Shown here in pieces: positions 26,397 through 35,074 of a DNA stretch of 36,955 nucleotides; position 1 is the first letter of the stretch; every line of letters starts with the position of its first letter. The notes under the pieces were generated by a model. That model did no database searches. It was given only the letters and a program-made list of their open reading frames with translations, and was not told the DNA's origin. Made by a program: the position numbers and the translations under genes. The stretch is from an uncultured Pelagibacteraceae bacterium (GTDB lineage: Bacteria; Pseudomonadota; Alphaproteobacteria; Pelagibacterales; Pelagibacteraceae): NCBI GenBank assembly GCA_902586025.1, contig CACIFV010000009.1, positions 1 to 36,955 of the forward strand. Direction: 5' to 3'.

Positions 26397-26746
26397 TGTC
26401 AAAATCATCAAAGGATTTACTGGAATTTTGGGAAGATCAAATGAAACTGTCCCATACATCCAGTAATTACTTTTTCAGAAAGTCTCCTTCACATTATCAC
26501 ATGATGTTGATTGTGATGAATTCCTATAAATTAAATGAAAACTTATCTGTCGAAGAACTTAAGACTAGACTTTTCAAAACTTCAAGACCCAAATCTGCGC
26601 TTATGATTAAAGAAGCTTGTGATAAAGAATTTTTTTACCTCGAAAAAACGGGAAATGACCATAGAAAAAAGTACGTTTTACCCACACAGAATTTTGTTAA
26701 TGAATTTAACGAATATTTGAAAACTCTCAAAAATTTGAGTTTTTAA
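26396..26746 (+). CDS. Small winged-helix (MarR-like) DNA-binding protein
   Basis: A 116-residue protein whose ATG shares one base with the stop of the fusion gene (TAATG), so it is translationally coupled to it. The middle resembles a helix-turn-helix followed by a wing: helices around 25-60, a probable recognition helix in SRPKSALMIKEACDKEFF (about 63-80) and a basic wing TGNDHRKKYVLPT (about 85-97), ending in an amphipathic helix NEFNEYLKTL that could dimerise. This is the layout of small MarR-like regulators. It may control its own operon or the divergent proX promoter. Assignment is by pattern, not by a definite family match. The 3' end holds a weak AT-rich hairpin (AAAACTC 26720-26726 with GAGTTTT 26737-26743). 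Confidence 0.6.
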   Translation: MSKSSKDLLEFWEDQMKLSHTSSNYFFRKSPSHYHMMLIVMNSYKLNENLSVEELKTRLFKTSRPKSALMIKEACDKEFFYLEKTGNDHRKKYVLPTQNFVNEFNEYLKTLKNLSF

Positions 26747-26835
26747 TTAAAAATCTAATAAATATTTAGAATTTATATAAATTATATATAAAAATTATTA
26801 TATTCTTTCCTTTGCTAAAAAATTAAAGTTCGCTC

Positions 26836-28164
26836 ATGTCGTTACCGACAAAAGCAAAAGTTGTAATAATTGGTGGAGGAATTCACGGGTTAAGTACTGC
26901 TTGGAAACTTTCCGAAAAATATAAAAATCCAAACGATGTAGTTGTCCTAGAAAAAAAAGACACTGCTGCAGGTGCAAGTGGAATTGCATGTGGAGTTGTT
27001 AGAAATAATTATTTTCAACCAGCAATGAGAGAATTAATGGCTCATTCAGTTAGTGTTTGGGAAAGTGATCCAGAGGCATTTAAATATAATGCTGTTGGCT
27101 ATATGCAAATTTCTCCAGAAGTAATGCATAAAGATGTTGCAAGTATTTATGAACAACAAAAAGCTATTGGATATGAATCAGAATTTATAGAAGGTGAAAA
27201 AGATTGCATGAAATATATGCAAGGAATTTTTAGTGATTGGCAAGCAAAAGGTATTACATCAGTTTTGCATGAAAAAAAAGGTGGATATGCATTTAATAAA
27301 GACTCAATTAAAGCACTAGAGAAAAAAGCAAATTCAAACGGTGTAAACGTTCATAAAGGAGTAAAGGTTACAGGTTTTAAAAGAGGGAGTAACAGCAATG
27401 CAATTACTGGCGTGGTTACAGATAAAGGTACAATAGATTGTGATCAGGTAGTTATTGGAGCAGGACCATGGGTAAGAGATTTTTGGAATATGTTGGAGTT
27501 ACCAAAAACTACTAACATAAAAGATGCTAAAAATGGAAAAATGCATGAAGTTGAAATGTGGAAGTACTGGTTTTTACAAGAAGGTGTATTGGGTGTAGAT
27601 GCAGATTATTTAAAAACTAATGAAGGTAAAGCGCCTCCAGTAATCCATGTTGATACAGATGCTCCACTTTATTCTGATAAAGATGGTAAAATAATTACAG
27701 AAGACTTATGGGGTATTTATTATAAACCTGATATTGAAGGTTTGGGAGTTCAAGGTGGAACATCGCCTTATATAGTTCAAAAACATTTTGATGAAGTTAA
27801 TGTTGATCCATATGGAATTGACTCTCCTGAATATCAAACTACTGATAAATTTTCTGATATGTGGACTTCGGCACTTGCACATATCCAAAAACGTTTTGTT
27901 GGTAAATCTCATTTGTATAGAAAGGGACCATCAGGAGGATTGGGTTGTTTAACTCCAGATTCATTCCCGATATTCGATAGATTTTTTGAAAATGTTTACA
28001 TGATTGCTGATGCAAATCATGGTTATAAAATGATAGGTGTTGGGCACCTTGTTGCACAAGAAATTTTAGGTCAAGAAAGCGAATTACTAAAACCGTTCAG
28101 GTTCGATAGATATGAAAAAGGCAAACTTCATCCGACATCGAACAGTCCGTTTCCTTGGAGTTAA
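26836..28164 (+). CDS. FAD-dependent oxidoreductase, SoxB/DAO family, free-standing
   Basis: A 442-residue D-amino-acid-oxidase-fold flavoprotein. The FAD motif is VVIIGGGIHGLSTAW (9-23), followed by EKKDTAAGASGIACGVVRNNYF (39 onward) and a C-terminal block ANHGYKMIGVGHLVAQEIL. It lacks adjacent delta, alpha or gamma genes, so it is not a conventional sarcosine oxidase beta. It should oxidise a secondary or N-methyl amino acid, or deaminate an amino acid. Its position at the head of the glutamine-synthetase-like and N-methylglutamate-synthase-type genes makes N-methylglutamate or another gamma-glutamyl/N-alkyl amino acid a plausible substrate (inference). It follows 89 bases of AT-rich sequence in which I could not define a promoter. 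Confidence 0.85.
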   Translation: MSLPTKAKVVIIGGGIHGLSTAWKLSEKYKNPNDVVVLEKKDTAAGASGIACGVVRNNYFQPAMRELMAHSVSVWESDPEAFKYNAVGYMQISPEVMHKDVASIYEQQKAIGYESEFIEGEKDCMKYMQGIFSDWQAKGITSVLHEKKGGYAFNKDSIKALEKKANSNGVNVHKGVKVTGFKRGSNSNAITGVVTDKGTIDCDQVVIGAGPWVRDFWNMLELPKTTNIKDAKNGKMHEVEMWKYWFLQEGVLGVDADYLKTNEGKAPPVIHVDTDAPLYSDKDGKIITEDLWGIYYKPDIEGLGVQGGTSPYIVQKHFDEVNVDPYGIDSPEYQTTDKFSDMWTSALAHIQKRFVGKSHLYRKGPSGGLGCLTPDSFPIFDRFFENVYMIADANHGYKMIGVGHLVAQEILGQESELLKPFRFDRYEKGKLHPTSNSPFPWS

Positions 28165-28220
28165 TTTATCTAAGTAGACAAACGTTTTTTTTTCAGTTAC
28201 CTTTTTGATCTGAAAATTCA

Positions 28221-28227
28221 AAGGGGG
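28221..28227 (+). promoter_or_regulatory. Strong Shine-Dalgarno of the glutamine-synthetase-like gene
   Basis: AAGGGGG five bases before the spacer to the ATG at 28232 is one of the clearest ribosome sites in the window and fixes the start. It lies in a 67-base gap holding a run of nine T (around 28185) but no stable hairpin. Confidence 0.6.
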
Positions 28228-28231
28228 AAGA

Positions 28232-29701
28232 ATGACGGATCTTGAAAAACACGTAAACCAACCAGGTAGAGCTAAACTCGTCAAAAAAGTTAGAGAAAAA
28301 ATAAACGAATTAGGAATTACTTATATATATTATCAATTTATTTCAGTAACTGGAAGAGTTGTTGGAAAAGGAATACCAGCAGATCATTGGGAAAGAACTG
28401 CAGAAAAAGGTTTTCAATTAGTTTATGGAGCAACTGCAAACTTATTTTTAGATCGTCATAATAATTATATTGGTTACGGTCCAGAAGCTATGGAATTGGT
28501 AGGAATACCTGATCCAGAAACTTTTGTTCAGTTACCTTGGGATAAGAGAGTTGGGAGAGTTTTTGTTACGTGTTTTAGAAACAGAGAAGAAAGAAAAAAT
28601 CCAGGTGGTCATTTAACAAGTGACTGCAGAGGTAATCTTAGAATTTTCATGAATGAGTTCAAAAAGAAACATGGATTAGAGTTAAGAGTTGGAACTGAGC
28701 CTGAAATGATGTGGTTAACAAAAAATCCTGACGGAACTCCAACGGGTCAAGGTTTCTCTAAACCTTTCTGTTATCACATTGATCAATTTGAATCTTTAAG
28801 ACCTGTGTTTATGAAGGTTATTGAATACGCAAAAGCGATGGGTCTTGATATGATTCAAGGTGACCATGAAGATGCTCCTGGTCAATTAGAGCTTAACTGG
28901 ACATTTGATAATGTTTTAAGAAACGCAGATAGATTATCTACGTATAGACAAATTTGTGCTCAAGTAGCAAGAGAACATAATCTTATAGCTTGCTTTATGA
29001 CTAAACCATTTATGGGAGTTTCAGCAAGTGGATGTCACACCAACATGTCTTTGTGGAAGGGTGGAAAAGTATCAGTAAACAAATTGGGTAACAAAAAACT
29101 TCCAGGTGTAGAGGAAGTATTTAGTTATGTATCAGGAGGTACTAATACTTTCATGCCGGATACTAAGGATATGCAATTACCTGGAAAAATTGGTTTACAA
29201 TCAATTGCAGGGATAATGAAACATTTACCAGCTTTAACAGCGATTGGTTCGTCAACAGTGAATTCATATAGAAGATTATGGGATCAAGGTTTTTGGGCTC
29301 CAGTATATGCTGACTGGGGTTATCAAAATAGAACTTGTGGTTTAAGAGTATCAGCTCCGGGCAGATTCGAGTACAGATCAGTTGACTCTATGCATAATCC
29401 ATATTTATTAGGTGCAGCATTACTTAAAGCGTGTGATGAAGGAATATCTAAAAAAATGAAACCAGCTAAACCTGAGTCTAGAAATATATATGAAGCTCAA
29501 AAAGCTGGAAAAGATGTTAAAAAACTTCCACTAAGTTTGGGTGAAGCTTTAGATAGATTGGCGGAAGATGAAGTAATAAAATCATCAATGCCAGATGAAA
29601 TGTATAAAGTATTTAATTGGTACAAACGAGATGAGTGGGAAAAATTCTTAGGTGCAACAACACAATGGGATCTTGATACTTATCTGGATTGTTTACCATA
29701 A
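28232..29701 (+). CDS. Glutamine synthetase-family enzyme of the methylglutamate/glx-type cluster
   Basis: A 489-residue GS-fold ligase. Metal and substrate residues are in place: GTEPEMMW (154-161), QGDHEDAPGQLELNW (209-223) and SGCHTNMSLWKG (266-277); the ATP/phosphate region is around QNRTCGLRV, and RFEYRSVDS carries the late Glu/Arg. It should join ammonia or an amine to the gamma-carboxyl of glutamate (or a similar acid) with ATP. It is about 45 residues longer than gamma-glutamylmethylamide synthetases and has a distinct N-terminus (TGRVVGKGIPADHWE), so it is a different paralogue from the one at 35294. Directly upstream of three glutamate-synthase-like subunit genes (17-base gap), it probably makes the gamma-glutamyl amide that those subunits consume. 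Substrate amine not determinable. Confidence 0.85.
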   Translation: MTDLEKHVNQPGRAKLVKKVREKINELGITYIYYQFISVTGRVVGKGIPADHWERTAEKGFQLVYGATANLFLDRHNNYIGYGPEAMELVGIPDPETFVQLPWDKRVGRVFVTCFRNREERKNPGGHLTSDCRGNLRIFMNEFKKKHGLELRVGTEPEMMWLTKNPDGTPTGQGFSKPFCYHIDQFESLRPVFMKVIEYAKAMGLDMIQGDHEDAPGQLELNWTFDNVLRNADRLSTYRQICAQVAREHNLIACFMTKPFMGVSASGCHTNMSLWKGGKVSVNKLGNKKLPGVEEVFSYVSGGTNTFMPDTKDMQLPGKIGLQSIAGIMKHLPALTAIGSSTVNSYRRLWDQGFWAPVYADWGYQNRTCGLRVSAPGRFEYRSVDSMHNPYLLGAALLKACDEGISKKMKPAKPESRNIYEAQKAGKDVKKLPLSLGEALDRLAEDEVIKSSMPDEMYKVFNWYKRDEWEKFLGATTQWDLDTYLDCLP

Positions 29702-29718
29702 TTTAGTAAGGAAATTAT

Positions 29719-30660
29719 ATGTGCGGAATAGCAGGATTAATTCATAGAGGAAATACATCAAATGTAGGTTTTGAACTTCAAGGAATGCTTCAAGCATTAA
29801 AGCATAGAGGTGAGGACTCAACTGGATATGCTTTGTATGGAAAAACTGATGGAGAAAATTTCATCATGCGATTTAAGGTTGGTGAAAATGTTGCAGAAGG
29901 AAGCTCTTCAGTAAAAGAAGATGTATCAGTTTATGATGAAAGAAAAAAAATTGTTGATTCTTATCTTTCTGAGCTAGGCGCTAAGGTGATAAAAGAAGAT
30001 AGAATTCTTCCTTATTCATTACGATATGAAATTCAGTATGACAAAGATTTAATGGAATTTTCTCAAAAAATAGAAAGTGTTGAAGGTGTAGAAATATTAT
30101 CTATGGGAAAATCTCTAGAAGTAATTAAAGATCTAGGAAACGCTGAAGTTGTTTGTAACAGATATAATTTAGATAAAGTTGTCGGGACACATGCAATTGG
30201 TCATGCTAGAATGGCAACAGAGTCGGGAGTGGATATTAAATCTGCTCACCCATTTTGGGGTTATCCTTTTAGTGATGTGTCAGTCGTTCATAATGGACAA
30301 CTAACAAACTATTGGAATAATAGAAGAGTATTGGAAAACAAGGGCATGAGATTTATGTCGGAATGTGACTCGGAATTAATCGCTGTATATCTTGCAGAAA
30401 AAATGAGAAATGGAGCTACATTAGAAGAGGGAATGAAGGAGTCTCTCGTCGGTTTAGATGGGGTATTTACTTATTTTGTTGCTACAAAAGATAGCTTAGG
30501 AATGGCGAAAGATACAATGGCTGCAAAACCACTAGTATTGTATGAGTCAGATGATTTGGTTGCAATGGGGTCAGAGGAAATTGCAATAAGATCAATATTA
30601 CCACAAGAAATCGAAACTTATGATCCTTTTGATGGAGAAGTTAAAGTATGGCAAATTTAA
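29719..30660 (+). CDS. mgsA: N-methylglutamate synthase-type subunit A, class II glutamine amidotransferase
   Basis: A 313-residue Ntn-type amidotransferase beginning MCGIAGLIHRG, so Cys2 is the N-terminal nucleophile after Met removal. HRGEDSTGYALYG, then IGHARMATESG and VVHNGQLTNYW are the conserved class II blocks, and ECDSELIA follows. In N-methylglutamate synthase and the rhizobial Glx proteins this subunit releases the amine from gamma-glutamyl-amide for transfer to 2-oxoglutarate. The Shine-Dalgarno TAAGGA (29707-29712) sits at good spacing. The 3' end overlaps the next gene by 13 bases. In other organisms the gene is also called glxB. Confidence 0.88.
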   Translation: MCGIAGLIHRGNTSNVGFELQGMLQALKHRGEDSTGYALYGKTDGENFIMRFKVGENVAEGSSSVKEDVSVYDERKKIVDSYLSELGAKVIKEDRILPYSLRYEIQYDKDLMEFSQKIESVEGVEILSMGKSLEVIKDLGNAEVVCNRYNLDKVVGTHAIGHARMATESGVDIKSAHPFWGYPFSDVSVVHNGQLTNYWNNRRVLENKGMRFMSECDSELIAVYLAEKMRNGATLEEGMKESLVGLDGVFTYFVATKDSLGMAKDTMAAKPLVLYESDDLVAMGSEEIAIRSILPQEIETYDPFDGEVKVWQI

Positions 30661-31502
30661 AAACATCAGAAAAAAAAAGTAAAGCTCAATCAATGGGACT
30701 TCATACAGAAGTCTTAACTGGAAAAACACAACAAAAATTTTTTAATCCAGATGAGGCTGAGAATTTTTATTACTTTGGGACATATGATGTAGATTTTAAC
30801 AAAAGAACTGAAATTGACGTTAAGAACATGGATTGTCGTGAAGCAAATAAAAAAATTGATGAATTAATGAAAGATGGATACGGAACTATTGTAATAAAGA
30901 ACCCACAGGGAAAACATAGCTTGGGAGTTGGAATTCTCAATAAATTAAATTTAATATTTGAAGGTAGTTTGGGGTACTTTGGGTGTGGATCAATGGATGG
31001 TCCTATTGTCAGAATTAATGGAAGAGTGGGATGGTCATGTGCAGAAAATATGATGGCAGGAAAAGTAGTAATTGAAAAAAATGCAGGTTCTTGTTTTGGT
31101 GCGGCAATTAGAGGTGGAGATCTGATATGCAAAGGAAGCGTAGGTGCCAGAACAGGAATTGATCAAAAAGGTGGAACAATAATTATTGGCGGAGATGCTG
31201 GTGCTTTTACAGGTTTTATGATGCAGAGAGGGCGAATTATTATTCTTGGAGATGTTGGAATAAATTTAGGAGATTCTATGTATGATGGGACAATTTTTGT
31301 AGGTGGAAAAATAGGATCATTTGGTAGTGATGCTGTCGAAGCTGAATTAACTGATTCAGATCAAGACTGGCTTAAAAGAAAATTAAAGGTTGCGGAGATC
31401 GGAGAAAACTTCGATGTTTCTAAGATGACCAAAGTTGTAGCAGGAAAAAAACTTTGGAATTACGATGCTCTTGAACCTACAGAAAAAAAAGGAGCAATTT
31501 AA
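30648..31502 (+). CDS. mgsB: N-methylglutamate synthase-type subunit B, GltB C-terminal (GXGXG) domain
   Basis: A 284-residue protein matching the right-handed beta-helix domain at the C-terminus of glutamate synthase large subunits. The Gly-rich repeats are clear: GRVGWSCAENMMAGKVVIE, GAAIRGGDLICKGSVGARTG, GGTIIIGGDAGAFTGFMMQ and GRIIILGDVGINLGDSMYDG. The domain is structural, placing the amidotransferase and synthase sites across an ammonia/amine tunnel. The ATG lies inside the end of mgsA (13-base overlap) and its TAA abuts the ATG of mgsC with no gap, so expression is coupled. Also known as glxC. Confidence 0.9.
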   Translation: MANLKTSEKKSKAQSMGLHTEVLTGKTQQKFFNPDEAENFYYFGTYDVDFNKRTEIDVKNMDCREANKKIDELMKDGYGTIVIKNPQGKHSLGVGILNKLNLIFEGSLGYFGCGSMDGPIVRINGRVGWSCAENMMAGKVVIEKNAGSCFGAAIRGGDLICKGSVGARTGIDQKGGTIIIGGDAGAFTGFMMQRGRIIILGDVGINLGDSMYDGTIFVGGKIGSFGSDAVEAELTDSDQDWLKRKLKVAEIGENFDVSKMTKVVAGKKLWNYDALEPTEKKGAI

Positions 31503-32894
31503 ATGGCAAAGAAAAAAAATGGTAATGGAAAGTCAAACGGACATTCTAATGGTAATGGAATAGCTTCAAGAAACAAAAGTTTGTTGGGACATAACGCTAT
31601 TTTTACTCCAGAGGTTATGGACGACATTCATATCAAAGCGGAATTAGGAAGATACAGAATGAGAGGAATGGCTTTGATGAAAAAGATTCCTACTTTTGAT
31701 GATCTAGTTTTCTTGCCAGGTACATTAACAAGATTTGTTATTGAAGGTTACAGAGAAAAATGTGAGACCAAAACTATTATTGGTCCAAGATGTGAAAATC
31801 CAATTGAGCTAGATATTCCAGTTTACATTACGGGAATGAGTTTTGGAGCTTTATCTTATGAAGCAAAAACTGCATTAGCTAGAGGTGCTACAATGGCTGG
31901 TAGCGCAACATGTTCTGGTGAAGGTGGAATGATACCAGATGAGAGAAGATATTCAGAAAAATGGTTTTATCAGTGCATACAATCAAGATACGGTTTTAAC
32001 CCACACCATGCACAACTAGCTGATGGAATTGAGGTATTTATTGGACAAGGACAAAAAGTTGGAATGGGTGGTCATTTGATGGGTCAAAAAGTTACTGACC
32101 AAGTTGCAGAAATGAGATCGCTACCTGCAGGTATTGATCAAAGATCTCCAGCAAGACATCCTGATTGGCTGGGTCCAGATGATTTAGCTTTAAAAGTTCA
32201 AGAGCTTAGAGAATTAACAAAAAACAAAGTGCCAATTCAATTAAAACTTGGAGCAGCTAAAGTGTATGATGATGTAAGGATGGCAGCAAAATGTGATCCA
32301 GATTCAATTTATCTTGATGGAATGGAAGGTTCAACAGGTGCTGGACCACACATTGCAGCTGCAAACACAGGTATCCCAGGAATAGCTGGAATTAGAGAAG
32401 CAAGAAGAGCTTTGGATGATGTAGGTAAAACCGGAAAAGTAACTTTAATTTATGCAGGTGGTGTTAGAGATGGAGCAGATATGGCTAAAGCTTTAGCACT
32501 TGGTGCAGACGCAATTGCAATCGGAACAGGCGCAATGGTGGCTTTAAATTGCAATAAGGAAATACCAGAATCTAACTTTGAAAAAGAAATGGGTGTACCC
32601 GCAGGTCATTGCTATCACTGTCACACGGGTAGATGTCCTGTAGGAGTTGCTACTCAAGATCCTAAATTAAGAAAAAGATTAAATCCTGATGATGCAGCAT
32701 TAAGAGTGTATAATTACTTGCATGCGATGACATTGGAGGCTCAATTGTTGGCTAGAGCATGTGGAAAAACAAATATTCACTCGCTAGAACCAGAAGATAT
32801 GGCTGCATTAACAATGGAGGCGTCTGCTTTAGCTAAAGTGCCTCTTGCAGGAACAAATCATACAGTAGGAGTTAAAGATTTCCATAAAATCTAA
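31503..32894 (+). CDS. mgsC: N-methylglutamate synthase-type subunit C, FMN/Fe-S glutamate synthase domain
   Basis: A 463-residue FMN-binding glutamate-synthase central domain. After a 26-residue Lys/Asn/Gly-rich start, the barrel shows ITGMSFGALSYEAKTALARGA, SGEGGMIPDER, QLKLGAAKVYDDVRMAA, YLDGMEGSTGAGP, and FMN-phosphate region YAGGVRDGADMAKALALGADAIAIG. The Fe-S cluster motif is Cys370-x2-Cys373-x4-Cys378 (HCYHCHTGRCPVGVATQ). It forms N-methylglutamate (or glutamate) from 2-oxoglutarate and the amine delivered by subunit A. The electron donor is not encoded in the cluster. Starts directly after mgsB (TAAATG). Also known as glxD. Confidence 0.9.
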   Translation: MAKKKNGNGKSNGHSNGNGIASRNKSLLGHNAIFTPEVMDDIHIKAELGRYRMRGMALMKKIPTFDDLVFLPGTLTRFVIEGYREKCETKTIIGPRCENPIELDIPVYITGMSFGALSYEAKTALARGATMAGSATCSGEGGMIPDERRYSEKWFYQCIQSRYGFNPHHAQLADGIEVFIGQGQKVGMGGHLMGQKVTDQVAEMRSLPAGIDQRSPARHPDWLGPDDLALKVQELRELTKNKVPIQLKLGAAKVYDDVRMAAKCDPDSIYLDGMEGSTGAGPHIAAANTGIPGIAGIREARRALDDVGKTGKVTLIYAGGVRDGADMAKALALGADAIAIGTGAMVALNCNKEIPESNFEKEMGVPAGHCYHCHTGRCPVGVATQDPKLRKRLNPDDAALRVYNYLHAMTLEAQLLARACGKTNIHSLEPEDMAALTMEASALAKVPLAGTNHTVGVKDFHKI

Positions 32895-32902
32895 TAGCAA
32901 AT

Positions 32903-33313
32903 ATGCCAAAGAAAAAAGGTAAGAAAAAAGTCAAATCAAAAGAGATCAAAGGTCAATTAGGCAAGAAAAAAGAGACTGCTAGAGAAAAAATGATTGGCCA
33001 AACAATTGGCTATCGATATGACGTTAATCTTTTGCCTGACTATAGTCGACTCACTCCATTTTTAAAAAAATATATAGAAGCTATGGGTTGGGATGATCTT
33101 AATTGGTTAGAAGATGTTCATATGGGATATGAAGAAAATAGACCTGCTGTATTCGATAGAAATGCTAACGGTTGGGTAACGATACCAAGTAAAATAAAAT
33201 TACCTAATAATCAGCAGGATAGAGATATGATAGCTAGAGAATTATTGGTAAAGTTTCAAATGTCCCCGAATCATCCTCTGGTTGACCTTAAAAAAGCATA
33301 TTTAAAATTCTAA
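32903..33313 (+). CDS. Small unknown protein of the mgs-type operon
   Basis: I do not recognise this 136-residue protein. The first 35 residues are almost all Lys, Gly and Glu (a basic, disordered tail); the remainder is a compact acidic/aromatic domain with YRYDVNLLPDYSRLTP, KKYIEAMGWDDLNWLEDV and ENRPAVFDRNANGW. No signal peptide or membrane segment. It begins 8 bases after mgsC, so it is cotranscribed, and is followed by the promoter region of the ammonium transporter. It may be an accessory or electron-transfer-associated subunit of the synthase; that is only a guess from position. Confidence 0.75.
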   Translation: MPKKKGKKKVKSKEIKGQLGKKKETAREKMIGQTIGYRYDVNLLPDYSRLTPFLKKYIEAMGWDDLNWLEDVHMGYEENRPAVFDRNANGWVTIPSKIKLPNNQQDRDMIARELLVKFQMSPNHPLVDLKKAYLKF

Positions 33314-33372
33314 TTTCAATTTCAAGTTGATAAAATAATTATTAAATTCTACTTTTTATAAATAAAATAAAA

Positions 33373-33401
33373 TTGTCAGCGTAAAAAAAATTTCATAGAG
33401 T
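33373..33401 (+). promoter_or_regulatory. Candidate sigma-70 promoter of the ammonium transporter gene
   Basis: TTGTCA (33373-33378, 5 of 6) is followed after 17 bases by TAGAGT (33396-33401, 4 of 6). The predicted start near 33408 leaves a leader of about 22 bases with a good Shine-Dalgarno (AGGAGAG from 33417). Confidence 0.45.
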
Positions 33402-33418
33402 CTATTAACTATTAATAG
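33402..33418. promoter_or_regulatory. Inverted repeat at the amt start site, candidate operator
   Basis: CTATTAA-CTA-TTAATAG, with 7-base arms, lies directly downstream of the -10 and overlaps the first bases of the Shine-Dalgarno. It could bind a regulator or, as a weak mRNA hairpin, mask the ribosome site. Confidence 0.35.
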
Positions 33419-33429
33419 GAGAGAGAAAT

Positions 33430-34830
33430 ATGACTGATCAATTAGGTGCTCTCACAACCTTATTTACAGAATTTTACTATTGGGTAACTGTGGTTCTTAT
33501 GTTTTTGATCCACGTGGGATTCTGTATGTATGAAGTTGGGGCATCTCGTTACAAACATCACCAACACACTCTTATGAAAAATACAATGCTGATACCACTG
33601 GTAACAGTCACATGGTTTTTCTTTGGTTGGTGGATATACTGGGCATTTCCAACAGGACCCGGATTAGCTCCTTCGATTATGACCGAAAGTACTGGTCTAG
33701 TTCTTGGAGGTGGATTTGGTGGAAATGATCTTGCTAATCCTACAAATGCATTGATGGCCGTAAATCTTAATGATCATATAATGGGTGTCTTCTGGGCAGC
33801 CTTTTTATTATTTTCATGGACTGCAGCTTCAATTGTATCTGGAGCGGTTATTGAAAGGATAACTACTTTTGCATTTGGAATACTTGCAATTGCAATTGGA
33901 TCTGTTTTCTGGACAATAGATGCTTCATGGGGATGGCATTTTGATGGATGGATGTTAAAAATATTAGGATATCACGATGCTTATGCTTCCGGAGTAATTC
34001 ACGCAATTGCCGGAGGTTTTGCCTTAGGTGTTCTAATTGTTTTAGGACCAAGAATTGGAAAATTTTCATCTAGCGGAGAACCGAGAAACATTGGACCAAG
34101 AAATCCTTGGTTAGTGACTGTTGGATTATTCTTAATCTATACAGGTTTTTGGGGCTTTTACGCTGCATGTAATGTACCGATTTATGATCTTGGACCTGAA
34201 TATGGTATGGAAGGTGTAACTTTCTTTACTGCAACGAACATCTACCTAACTCCCACCACACTTAGTGGAATAACGATGAACTTTTTAATGTCGTTATCTG
34301 GAGGGTTGTTAGCAGGGTATGTGGTCTCGAAGGGAGATCCTTTCTGGACTTATTCATCAGGACTTGCAGGAATAATATGTGCATCTGCAGGTAATGATTT
34401 ATATCATCCAATACAATCAATGATAATCGGTATGATTGGAGTAGTTATAGCTTACAAAATGCATTACTGGGTCGAGAAAAAATATAAAATCGACGATGCA
34501 GTTGGAGCAGTAGCTGTTCATGGTTATGCTGGATTTGTTGGTCTTGTGATATGTGGTTTCGTTTTAAATGGTTATCCTTCATCTGGATACAGTGTTGGAG
34601 CTATGTGGGATGGAACTAATTATGCAGCAATTAATCCTCTTGGAATGTTTATCGGTGCAATAATAATGTTTTTTGTACTAGGTATGCTTCCTGGATATAT
34701 AATTGCAAAAGTTCTTCACGGAATGGGTAAATTAAGAATACCAAGAGAAGTAGAGCTTGCAGGACTTGACTATACAATTATGGAAGAGGCTAAAGAAGAC
34801 GAAAAAGCTGTAGTCTCGGCCAGTAGATAA
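33430..34830 (+). CDS. amtB: Ammonium/methylammonium transporter (Amt family)
   Basis: A 466-residue Amt-type channel with about 11 membrane spans. The conserved pore features can be aligned: Asp183 and His191 in YHDAYASGVIHAIAGG (the AmtB Asp160/His168 positions), His364 in DDAVGAVAVHGYAGFVG (the His318 position), the Phe-gate region LLFSWTAASIVSGAVIERI and TGFWGFYAACN. The first His motif is divergent from enteric AmtB, placing it in a separate branch. It conducts ammonium and probably methylammonium across the inner membrane, which would feed the glutamine-synthetase-like ligases on both sides. It has its own candidate promoter and is followed after 14 bases by a small membrane protein gene. 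Confidence 0.93.
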   Translation: MTDQLGALTTLFTEFYYWVTVVLMFLIHVGFCMYEVGASRYKHHQHTLMKNTMLIPLVTVTWFFFGWWIYWAFPTGPGLAPSIMTESTGLVLGGGFGGNDLANPTNALMAVNLNDHIMGVFWAAFLLFSWTAASIVSGAVIERITTFAFGILAIAIGSVFWTIDASWGWHFDGWMLKILGYHDAYASGVIHAIAGGFALGVLIVLGPRIGKFSSSGEPRNIGPRNPWLVTVGLFLIYTGFWGFYAACNVPIYDLGPEYGMEGVTFFTATNIYLTPTTLSGITMNFLMSLSGGLLAGYVVSKGDPFWTYSSGLAGIICASAGNDLYHPIQSMIIGMIGVVIAYKMHYWVEKKYKIDDAVGAVAVHGYAGFVGLVICGFVLNGYPSSGYSVGAMWDGTNYAAINPLGMFIGAIIMFFVLGMLPGYIIAKVLHGMGKLRIPREVELAGLDYTIMEEAKEDEKAVVSASR

Positions 34831-34844
34831 AGGAGGTTATGTAA

Positions 34845-35066
34845 ATGGCAACAGTATCAAATTGGATAGATCATTTAAGTGCCTCTGAGGTACAAGGATC
34901 TGTCTATCCAGGTGTTGGTTCGGAAGGAGTGCTAGTTATAATAGCAATTCTTATTTGGGTTGGCTGGCATATTATTTCATCTAAACAAGAAGATGGTAAG
35001 ATGAATGCAATTGTCAGAAAAAAACCAAGTGCTAACGACTGGAAAAGCAATATAACAGACGGTTAA
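34845..35066 (+). CDS. Small single-span membrane protein downstream of amt
   Basis: A 73-residue protein with one hydrophobic segment (VLVIIAILIWVGWHII, about 29-44), a short acidic-neutral N-terminus and a basic C-terminal tail (VRKKPSANDW). It has the strongest ribosome site in the window, AAGGAGGT at 34830-34837, 7 bases before the ATG, so it should be translated at a high rate. It lies 14 bases after amt and directly before a strong terminator, so it is the last gene of the amt transcript. No family recognised; a small Amt-associated or stress-type membrane peptide is possible. Confidence 0.75.
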   Translation: MATVSNWIDHLSASEVQGSVYPGVGSEGVLVIIAILIWVGWHIISSKQEDGKMNAIVRKKPSANDWKSNITDG

Positions 35067-35074
35067 AACTTTTA

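Noticed and set aside
26720..26746. Intrinsic terminator at the end of the winged-helix gene
   Set aside because: The stem is only 7 pairs, mostly A-T, and overlaps the coding end; too weak to list as a terminator.
28165..28231. Possible glutamine- or glycine-responsive riboswitch before the glutamine-synthetase-like gene
   Set aside because: Only 67 bases are available and no paired, conserved-looking core could be drawn.
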